From positions 1 to 5,142 of the forward strand of contig JAFLJU010000208.1 of the NCBI GenBank assembly GCA_022712835.1: a stretch of DNA of 5,142 nt. Reading direction: 5' to 3'. Shown here piece after piece: positions 1-5,142 of this stretch. The notes beneath the pieces were generated by a model that saw only the letters and a program-made list of their open reading frames with translations, did no database searches and had not been told where the DNA came from. The number at the start of each line of letters is the position of its first letter. Within the stretch, counting starts at the first letter, position 1. This DNA comes from Desulfobacteraceae bacterium. Its GTDB lineage: Bacteria; Desulfobacterota; Desulfobacteria; Desulfobacterales; Desulfobacteraceae. The position numbers and the translations under genes were made by a program.

Positions 1-1
1 C

Positions 2-1285
2 GATTTGATTGCACGTTATCTTTCCCGGGAGGGGTACAACACCCTTGCAGCCGTTTCGGGGAAGCAAGCGCTGGAATTAGCTAAGATCCATCAACCATTT
101 GCCATTACCCTGGATCTTGTGATGCCGGACATGGATGGGCTCGAAACCCTCCAGCAATTGAAACAAACCCCGGAGACTTCAGACATCCCCGTGATCATTG
201 TTTCTGCATCTGATGACCAAAAAACCGGGTTGAGTCTGGGCGCCGTCGGACATGTAACAAAACCTATCATCAAAAAAGAGTTGTTAGATGAGATTAACAA
301 GGCATGCAAAAAGCCAATTTCTATAATGGTTGCAGATGACAGTGACCTTGACCGGAATTGCATCATGCAGATTCTTGCCGAAGAAAATCTAAACGCAATT
401 GCCGTGGAAAATGGCAGGGCCTGTATTGAAAAACTTAAAACCGTTACGCCCGACGTTCTTGTACTTGACCTGATGATGCCAGAACTGGACGGATTCGGAG
501 TATTGAAAATATTACGAAGCGATCCCTTAACCATGTCACTTCCGGTAATTATAGTAACAGCAAAAGACCTGACGCGTGAAGAAAAGAACCAACTTAATCA
601 ATATGTTGTATCTGTCCTTTACAAAAGCAATTTAACATCCCAGAACCTACTTGAAGAAATTGGGGCCTACCTTCGAAAAATCAAATCACCTTTGATCACT
701 GAACCTATCTCACAAAAATCAGTTAAAAAAAGAATCCTGGTGGTTGAAGACAATAAGGCTGCGATTGTTCAAAAAGGAGATGTGGAACGAGATGGTCTTT
801 TACGGAAAGTGAAAATAATGATGGGTGAAAAGCAAAAACCCATCCAAATCGTATCTAAAGAACCCTATATTCTCAACCGGGGAAATTTTGAATCCAAAAA
901 GAAAACACAACATGGCGGACTACCAAGAATATTGGTTATAGAAGATAATCTTGACAATCTAATTACCATGAGGGCTGTGCTGAAGGATAATTACATCATT
1001 ATGGAAGCCACTGATGGAGAAAAAGGGGTTAAAACGACACTAAGAGAATTGCCGGATTTAGTCCTTCTAGACATGGCCCTGCCCGGTATGGACGGATACG
1101 CGGCTGTAAAAGAAATAAAGGCTGATAAACAGGGGAAACAAATACCGGTCATAGCCCTTACTGCCCATGCAATGAAAGGTGATCGTGACAAAATCATTTC
1201 GGCAGGATGTGATGATTACCTGTCAAAACCCATTGATCCTGCGAAAATATTAAAAACTATTGAAAAGTGGTTGATCAACACGTAA
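2..1285 (+). CDS. C-terminal part of a multi-receiver hybrid sensor kinase or response regulator (5' truncated by the window)
   Basis: Residues are numbered from the Leu codon at position 5. The reading frame is open to the left edge, and the first receiver lacks its first strand and acidic pair, so the true start is upstream; the TTG at 5 is not a credible start. Receiver 1 (about 1-100) has acceptor D37 in LDLVMPDMDG, S67 and the K86-P87 pair. Receiver 2 (about 104-225) has acidic D111-D112, acceptor D155 in LDLMMPELDG, T185 and K207. A remnant receiver (about 241-275) keeps RILVVEDN and then jumps to QKGDVERDGLL, with no acceptor Asp. After a polar linker (about 279-305), receiver 4 (306-424) has E313-D314, D356, T386 and K408-P409. 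Receivers accept phosphate from a histidine kinase; tandem sets like this usually form the tail of a cytoplasmic or membrane hybrid kinase, so kinase and sensor domains are expected upstream. No HPt or DNA-binding domain follows. It is probably co-transcribed with the hybrid kinase gene that begins 22 bases later. Receiver identity is secure; the hybrid-kinase assignment is inferred. Confidence 0.9.
   Translation, partial: DLIARYLSREGYNTLAAVSGKQALELAKIHQPFAITLDLVMPDMDGLETLQQLKQTPETSDIPVIIVSASDDQKTGLSLGAVGHVTKPIIKKELLDEINKACKKPISIMVADDSDLDRNCIMQILAEENLNAIAVENGRACIEKLKTVTPDVLVLDLMMPELDGFGVLKILRSDPLTMSLPVIIVTAKDLTREEKNQLNQYVVSVLYKSNLTSQNLLEEIGAYLRKIKSPLITEPISQKSVKKRILVVEDNKAAIVQKGDVERDGLLRKVKIMMGEKQKPIQIVSKEPYILNRGNFESKKKTQHGGLPRILVIEDNLDNLITMRAVLKDNYIIMEATDGEKGVKTTLRELPDLVLLDMALPGMDGYAAVKEIKADKQGKQIPVIALTAHAMKGDRDKIISAGCDDYLSKPIDPAKILKTIEKWLINT
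731..829 (+). other. Collapsed receiver domain inside the tandem-receiver protein
   Basis: This stretch codes for residues 243-275 of the truncated first gene. It opens like a normal receiver, with strand 1 and the acidic residues (RILVVEDN, E248-D249), then passes within about seven residues into QKGDVERDGLLRKVKIMMG. That second part reads as the end of a receiver: the strand-5 Lys (K257) followed by the last helix. Receiver 2 ends the same way (YKSNLTSQNLLEEI). The acceptor Asp, the Thr/Ser strand and about 80-90 residues normally between these parts are missing, yet the frame is kept. The module should not be phosphorylatable and probably acts as a linker. The sequence around 767-775 (GTTCAAAAA) is where the two parts join. 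Confidence 0.7.
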
Positions 1286-1294
1286 TCCCTAAAA

Positions 1295-1298
1295 AGGA
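1295..1298 (+). promoter_or_regulatory. Ribosome binding site of the 807-residue hybrid kinase
   Basis: AGGA, within AAAAAGGATAG, lies 9 bases before the ATG at 1308. It supports that start, which is also where receiver strand 1 (IILAIDD) begins. No hairpin or promoter is evident in the 22-base gap after the preceding stop codon, consistent with read-through transcription from the upstream gene. Confidence 0.75.
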
Positions 1299-1307
1299 TA
1301 GAAAATT

Positions 1308-3731
1308 ATGCCTATCATTTTAGCCATTGATGACAGACAAGACAATCTCTTTAGTCTGTCGGCGTTATTGAAAAGTCTGATTCCTGAATGCAAAATTGTA
1401 ACAGCCTTATCCGGGGCAGAAGGGATAGAAAAAGCCAAGACAGCCCTCCCTGATATTATCCTCCTTGATATTAATATGCCGGAAATGGACGGATTTGAAG
1501 TCTGTCAGGTTCTTAAATCCAAATTTGAAACAAAACATATCCCGGTGGTCATGTTGACTGCGGTTAAAACAAGCACGGCTCATCGTGTCAAAGCCTTGGA
1601 AATAGGGGCAGATGCCTTTTTATCCAAACCGGTTGATGAGACAGAGCTTGTGGCCCAGGTGAATGCCATGCTTCGAATAAAAAAAGCGGAAGACTATTTG
1701 AGAAATGAAAAAGATCTGCTTGAAGAAATGGTTGAACAACGGGTCAATGATCTGGTCATTGCAAATGAGCAATTGCTGTTAGAAATATCAGAAAGAGAGC
1801 ATGCCCAGTTAACCCTTAACAAAAGTGAAGAGCGGTTTAAAAAAATGATAGAAAAATCACCTCTTCCAATGATAATTACCGATGCGAATCAAGATATCTC
1901 TTTCTACAATGACAAATTTACAGAACTTTTCGGTTACACGCTTGATGATATTTCAACTGCGCAAAAATGGTGGGAAACAGCATATCCTGATGAGGAATAT
2001 AGAACTAAGATACAGCAGTCATGGGAAACAGCTATTAAAAAAGCAAAAGCGAACAATACCGATATTGAAATGCAGGTATGGGATTTAACCATAAAAGACC
2101 AAAGCACAAGAACCTGTGAGTTTTATATGGTTCCATTGGGTGATGTCTCTCTAATCGTTATAAAAGATATCACTGAAAAAAAGAGAACCGCACATGACCT
2201 CTGGGAATCAAAAGATCGCTTTCATAAAATTTTTAACAGCCAGCTTGATGCAATTTTTGTATTGAATGGCGATAATAATCCAATTGTAGTCGAGTGCAAT
2301 TGGGCGGCTAACAAGATTTTTGGCTATACCACAGATGAAATCCTTGGCAAACCTGTCAATCACCTTCACATTGATGAATTTCATTTGAAAAAATTTCAAA
2401 CTATGCTCTACCAGAACGTTGAAAAGCATGGGGTTATAAAAGATGTTTCTTTTTCCATGAAGCGGAAAAATGGCGATATTTTCCCAACAGAGCACACTGT
2501 TTTAGAAATCAAAGATGATCAAGGAAAAAGGAGCGGATGGATTTCAATCGTCAGGGATCTTTCAGAGAGAATGGCACTTGAATCTCGTTTGCGACAGGCC
2601 CAGAAAATGGAATCCATCGGTACGCTTGCAGGGGGGATTGCCCATGACTTCAATAATATTCTCACATCAATTATCGGGTTTTCTGATCTTGCATTGAGCG
2701 CTGCTGATAAAGGATCTGATCTGGAAGATGATCTTAATGAAATACACATGGCCGGTTTACGTGCAAAAGACCTTGTAAAGCAAATACTCACCATTGCGCG
2801 GCAATCCGATGAAAAGGTCGCTCCTTTGAGAGTTGACAGTATTGCAAACGAAGTGATTAAATTTATACGATCTTCCATTCCCACCACCATTGAAATACAA
2901 TCAAAGATTGATAGCAAAACCCCGATTATGGGAAATCCGACTCAAATCCATCAAATCTTTATGAATCTTATCACCAATGCCGCCCATGCAATGGAAAGCA
3001 ATGGGGGTGTTCTTAATGTAAATTTGGAAGATTTTTATTTTGATGACAGGGCGGTATTGCAATACCCCAATTTAAAACCGGGTAACTATAATAAGATTTC
3101 AGTATCCGATACAGGTACTGGAATTCCACCAGATATTATTGGTTCAATTTTTGAGCCCTATTTCACCACCAAGGATCGCGGAGAAGGGACCGGATTAGGG
3201 CTGGCAACTGTTCATGGGATTGTTGAGTCTTATGGCGGAACAATCACCATTTCAAGCAACATAGGAAAAGGAACTCTATTCACAATATATTTACCGGCCA
3301 CAAAAAATAATCAAATCCAGCACTCAACCGAATCAGAGAATTTGCAAAAAGGGATAGAGTCAATTTTATTGATTGATGATGAATTATCCATAGTTAAACT
3401 CAATCAAAAAATTCTTGAGAGGCTGGGATATAAAGTGACTCCCCAGACAAATAGCATCGATGCATTGGAACGACTCAAAAAAAGAGCCAAAGATTATGAC
3501 CTTATTATTACAGACATGACGATGCCGGGATTAACCGGCATCAATTTGGCCCAATCAATGATGGATATTCATCCCGACCTTCCAATCATACTTTGCACCG
3601 GTTACAGCAAACAACTATCTGCACAGAATGCAACGATAGACAATATTAAAGCCATTTTAAAAAAGCCTGTATCAAAAAGCAAATTGGCAATAACCGTCAG
3701 AAACACCTTGGATGAAGTGATAAAAGAATAA
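1308..3731 (+). CDS. Soluble hybrid histidine kinase: receiver, PAS, PAS, HisKA, HATPase, receiver
   Basis: A complete 807-residue protein with no signal peptide or membrane segment, so cytoplasmic. The N-terminal receiver (1-122) has D8-D9, acceptor D54 in LLDINMPEMDG, T84 and K107-P108. A charged helix (about 123-175), probably a coiled coil, leads to PAS 1 (about 176-293, with a WWETAYPDEEYR stretch) and PAS 2 (about 303-425, with FGYTTDEILGKP). The HisKA domain has phospho-acceptor H446 in AGGIAHDFNNIL, the form seen in HPK4-type kinases. The ATPase domain (about 540-664) shows the N box with N553 and N557, G1 DTGTGIPP (from D601), F box FEPYFTT (F615-F619) and G2 GEGTGLGL (625-632), so the catalytic set looks intact. 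The C-terminal receiver (about 684-805) has D690-D691, acceptor D736 in ITDMTMPG, T764 and K786-P787. Expected chemistry: ATP-dependent phosphorylation of H446, then transfer to D736, with the N-terminal receiver as an input, perhaps from the kinase encoded just upstream. The PAS ligand is unknown; I see no clear heme or flavin signature. The final target is not encoded here. Confidence 0.95.
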   Translation: MPIILAIDDRQDNLFSLSALLKSLIPECKIVTALSGAEGIEKAKTALPDIILLDINMPEMDGFEVCQVLKSKFETKHIPVVMLTAVKTSTAHRVKALEIGADAFLSKPVDETELVAQVNAMLRIKKAEDYLRNEKDLLEEMVEQRVNDLVIANEQLLLEISEREHAQLTLNKSEERFKKMIEKSPLPMIITDANQDISFYNDKFTELFGYTLDDISTAQKWWETAYPDEEYRTKIQQSWETAIKKAKANNTDIEMQVWDLTIKDQSTRTCEFYMVPLGDVSLIVIKDITEKKRTAHDLWESKDRFHKIFNSQLDAIFVLNGDNNPIVVECNWAANKIFGYTTDEILGKPVNHLHIDEFHLKKFQTMLYQNVEKHGVIKDVSFSMKRKNGDIFPTEHTVLEIKDDQGKRSGWISIVRDLSERMALESRLRQAQKMESIGTLAGGIAHDFNNILTSIIGFSDLALSAADKGSDLEDDLNEIHMAGLRAKDLVKQILTIARQSDEKVAPLRVDSIANEVIKFIRSSIPTTIEIQSKIDSKTPIMGNPTQIHQIFMNLITNAAHAMESNGGVLNVNLEDFYFDDRAVLQYPNLKPGNYNKISVSDTGTGIPPDIIGSIFEPYFTTKDRGEGTGLGLATVHGIVESYGGTITISSNIGKGTLFTIYLPATKNNQIQHSTESENLQKGIESILLIDDELSIVKLNQKILERLGYKVTPQTNSIDALERLKKRAKDYDLIITDMTMPGLTGINLAQSMMDIHPDLPIILCTGYSKQLSAQNATIDNIKAILKKPVSKSKLAITVRNTLDEVIKE

Positions 3732-3767
3732 GTTCATGAAAAATAAACGGTAAAAATAAAGCCCATA

Positions 3768-3794
3768 AGGTTTACACCGAGGTTTGTGACACCG
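3768..3794 (+). repeat. Adjacent imperfect direct repeat in the intergenic region
   Basis: Two abutting units read AGGTTTACACCG (3768-3779) and AGGTTTGTGACACCG (3780-3794). They are the same at both ends and differ by a 3-base GTG insertion. The repeat lies about 75-100 bases before the start codon of the downstream sensor gene. It could be a small tandem duplication or a pair of protein-binding half-sites; the different unit lengths argue against a strict operator. Confidence 0.45.
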
Positions 3795-3858
3795 TTCGCA
3801 TGGAAAACCGAATCACATTTATACCTGAACAATAATATCTAATTTAAACAATGCAAAC

Positions 3859-3862
3859 AGGA
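3859..3862 (+). promoter_or_regulatory. Ribosome binding site of the solute-binding/PAS sensor gene
   Basis: AGGA lies 7 bases before the ATG at 3870. An earlier ATG at 3851 runs into a stop after eight codons and has no such site, so 3870 is the favoured start. It also gives a proper signal peptide directly after the Met. Confidence 0.7.
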
Positions 3863-3869
3863 ATAGTTT

Positions 3870-4220
3870 ATGTTTAAAAACCGATCATTTTGGGGCTTAA
3901 ATTCAATTTTCATACTCCTTTTAATTGCGTTGCCTAACCTAGCAAAAAGCGATGATAATTTTGTAACACAAAATACAATTAAATCAGCAAGCGAATTAGA
4001 TTATCCACCCTTTTCAATTATACGGAGCGATGGAACCGCAGATGGCTTTTCAGTGGATCTTTTGAAGGCGGTCGTTAAAATCATCGGTAAAGACATCTCT
4101 TTTTTTGTGGGTCCTTGGAATGAAATCAAACAAAAACTTATGGATGGGCATTTCGACGTTCTTCCACTTGTTTCCTATACAAAGGAACGGGATAAAAAAT
4201 TAGATTTTTCAACACCTTAA
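3870..4220 (+). CDS. N-terminal fragment of the frameshifted sensor: signal peptide and first half of a family-3 solute-binding domain
   Basis: This is what is translated as written: 116 residues ending at the TAA at 4218-4220. Residues 1-27 form a signal peptide: K3 and R5, a hydrophobic core (IFILLLIALP) and a plausible cleavage site after A25-K26-S27. The rest is lobe 1 of a family-3 solute-binding domain: DYPPFSII (44-51), DGTADGFSVDLL (54-65), VGPWNEIKQKL (80-90), DVLPLVSYTKERDKKLDFS (96-114). R107 sits where amino-acid-binding members such as HisJ have the Arg that holds the ligand carboxylate. With only part of the fold and no second lobe, this fragment should not bind ligand or fold stably. 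Start choice is supported by the AGGA at 3859-3862. Confidence 0.75.
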   Translation: MFKNRSFWGLNSIFILLLIALPNLAKSDDNFVTQNTIKSASELDYPPFSIIRSDGTADGFSVDLLKAVVKIIGKDISFFVGPWNEIKQKLMDGHFDVLPLVSYTKERDKKLDFSTP

Positions 4221-4221
4221 T
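4218..4221 (+). other. Single-base frameshift site (probable extra A)
   Basis: The codons read TCA ACA CCT TAA TTT here. Dropping one of the two A bases gives CCT TAT TTG CGC ATG, i.e. PYLRM, restoring the conserved (S/T)-x-P-Y-L stretch of the family and opening the frame to the window end. No slippery heptamer typical of programmed frameshifting lies at the site. Confidence 0.8.
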
Positions 4222-5142
4222 TTGCGCATGCGAGGTACTATTTTTGTCCGTGAAGGAGAAAAATCAATAACCACAGAAGCTGATTTAATAGATAAAGAAG
4301 TTCTGGTGATGAAAGGTGATACTGCCCATGAATATGCTATCAGAAAAAATTTATCAAATAAATTGATTTTGAAGGACAGCTTTGAACAAGCAATGATAGA
4401 TCTTCCCAATGGCAAGCATGATGCCATTATTATTCAGCGATTGGTTGGTTTTCAGTTGATAAAGAAATTAAATATTTCCAATATTTCAGATATTAATTCT
4501 TTTGAAGAAACAAGTTTGAAACCAAATCCTAAACCATTAATCGGTTTTGAACAAAAATTTTGTTTTGCGGTTCCTGAAGGCCGGAAAGATTTATTGAGCC
4601 TTTTAAATGAAGGGCTTAGCCTTGTTATAGCCAATGGCACATTCGATGAACTCTATCACAAATGGTTTGGCCCTATACTTCCTCAAACCCCAGTAGCTTT
4701 CGCGGTCCGCGTAAAATATCTTTTATTTTTTCTTGCCCCCATTCTGTTTATTCTCACGATATTCGGAATATGGTATTTAAAAAATGAAATATCAAGAAAT
4801 AAGAAATTGGAACATACTATTAGAGAAAGTGAGGAGATGTTCAGAGCGGTATTCGAACAAGCCGGTGAATATTGTATGATACTTCAGCCGAATGATACTG
4901 GTATTCCAACTATAGTTACTGCCAATGAAGCTGCTTGTAAAACACATGGCTATACGCGAGATGAAATGATCGGAAGACCAGTAGCAGATATAGATGACGA
5001 GAAAGGTAGAAAGTTATGCAGGGAAAGAACTAAAATCATCATGTCCGGAAAAACATTGCACATCGAAACAGACCATGTTTGTAAAGATGGCATTGTTTTC
5101 CCAGTAGAGGTATTTGCTAACATTATTCATTTTGAAAACAAA
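4222..5142 (+). CDS. C-terminal fragment of the frameshifted sensor: rest of the solute-binding domain, TM helix and PAS (runs off the window)
   Basis: This frame is open from the break to the last base with no stop, so the gene continues beyond the window. It starts inside the solute-binding domain (LRMRGTIFVREG), covers lobe 2 (DKEVLVMKGDTAHEYAI; NGKHDAIIIQRL) and closes with ANGTFDELYHKWFGP, the usual end of the family-3 domain. A hydrophobic helix follows at 4720-4779 (LLFFLAPILFILTIFGIWYL), then charged residues (KNEISRNKK) on the expected cytoplasmic side, then a PAS domain from about 4831 (SEEMFRAVFEQAGEYCMIL; HGYTRDEMIGRP). The first in-frame ATG (4228) has no ribosome binding site in front of it and would start mid-domain without a signal peptide, so independent translation is unlikely. 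Confidence 0.8.
   Translation, partial: MRMRGTIFVREGEKSITTEADLIDKEVLVMKGDTAHEYAIRKNLSNKLILKDSFEQAMIDLPNGKHDAIIIQRLVGFQLIKKLNISNISDINSFEETSLKPNPKPLIGFEQKFCFAVPEGRKDLLSLLNEGLSLVIANGTFDELYHKWFGPILPQTPVAFAVRVKYLLFFLAPILFILTIFGIWYLKNEISRNKKLEHTIRESEEMFRAVFEQAGEYCMILQPNDTGIPTIVTANEAACKTHGYTRDEMIGRPVADIDDEKGRKLCRERTKIIMSGKTLHIETDHVCKDGIVFPVEVFANIIHFENK

Larger units (their letters stand above)
3732..3869 (+). other. Intergenic region before the frameshifted sensor gene
   Basis: This 138-base AT-rich gap separates the hybrid kinase from the next gene. I found no hairpin followed by a T-run that would terminate the first operon. TAATAT at 3833-3838 resembles a -10 box, but nothing like a -35 box sits 16-18 bases upstream of it. 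The only structure that stands out is the short adjacent repeat at 3768-3794. The gap is long enough for the following gene to have its own promoter, but the sequence does not prove it. Confidence 0.5.
3870..5142 (+). pseudogene. Frameshifted membrane sensor: signal peptide, family-3 solute-binding domain, TM helix, PAS (3' end outside window)
   Basis: Two open segments in different frames make one continuous protein if one A at 4219-4220 is removed: ...LDFSTP then YLRMRGTIFVR, a typical junction for family-3 solute-binding domains. The restored product (at least 424 residues) has a signal peptide (1-27), a periplasmic solute-binding domain (about 38-268), a transmembrane helix (about 284-303), a short linker and a PAS domain (from about 320) cut by the window edge. 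This layout belongs to membrane sensors that bind a small ligand outside the cell and signal through a cytoplasmic output, commonly a histidine kinase or diguanylate cyclase; which one cannot be seen. Both halves keep good family features and have no second lesion, so the break is recent or a sequencing/assembly error. As written, the gene yields only a 116-residue secreted fragment. Confidence 0.8.

Noticed and set aside
91..534. 147-codon open frame on the minus strand within the first gene
   Set aside because: It is opposite clear receiver-coding sequence with intact motifs; the Ser/Arg-rich, low-information translation is typical of an antisense shadow.
2519..2917. 132-codon open frame on the minus strand within the hybrid kinase
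   Set aside because: It lies wholly opposite the HisKA-encoding part of a well-supported gene, and its translation shows no recognisable domain. It is a shadow frame.
3787..3801. Sigma-54-like promoter (TGACACCGTTCGCAT)
   Set aside because: The -24 element lacks the GG pair and the GC of the -12 element is two bases too close, so it does not fit the strict sigma-54 spacing.
3781..3809. Possible hairpin GGTTT...AAACC in the intergenic region
   Set aside because: Only five base pairs with a 19-base loop and no T-run after it; too weak for a terminator or a regulatory RNA structure.
4218..4230. Programmed ribosomal frameshift at the break in the sensor gene
   Set aside because: No slippery heptamer at the TAA and no Shine-Dalgarno-like stimulator placed just upstream; a plain one-base insertion is the simpler reading.
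4209..4427. Minus-strand open frame across the frameshift
   Set aside because: The plus strand encodes recognisable solute-binding-domain sequence in both halves, so this frame is a by-product, not a gene explaining the break.

Overview
The window holds three consecutive + strand genes, all parts of two-component signalling proteins, with no mobile element, CRISPR array, tRNA or rRNA visible. The DNA is moderately AT-rich. Tandem-receiver hybrid proteins, an HDFNNIL-type histidine kinase and a periplasmic-binding-protein/PAS sensor packed side by side suggest a signalling-rich anaerobic Desulfobacterota (Desulfobacteraceae-like) genome. This is an inference from protein style only and was not tested by a search.

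Layout. (1) Positions 2-1285 are the 3' end of a gene that starts upstream of the window. It encodes a string of receiver domains, probably the C-terminal tail of a large hybrid sensor kinase. Three receivers keep their phospho-acceptor Asp. Between the second and the last lies a fourth, collapsed receiver that keeps only its first strand and its last strand/helix. (2) After a 22-base gap with a good ribosome binding site, 1308-3731 encodes a complete 807-residue soluble hybrid kinase: receiver, coiled coil, PAS, PAS, HisKA, HATPase, receiver. (3) A 138-base intergenic stretch follows, holding a small adjacent direct repeat and a ribosome binding site. (4) From 3870 to the window end runs a membrane sensor with signal peptide, family-3 solute-binding domain, transmembrane helix and PAS domain. 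It is broken by a single-base frameshift at about 4218-4221. The second half is open to the last base, and any kinase or other output domain lies outside the window.

How they may work together. The first two genes are probably co-transcribed. The N-terminal receiver of the 807-residue kinase could take phosphate from the upstream hybrid kinase, linking the two in a branched phosphorelay. No HPt domain or DNA-binding output domain is visible, so the final target is unknown. The third gene would be a separate periplasmic ligand sensor, and as written it cannot make a full-length protein.

I see no clearly new type of system. The two points most worth checking are the in-frame collapse of one receiver in the first gene and the frameshift in the third.
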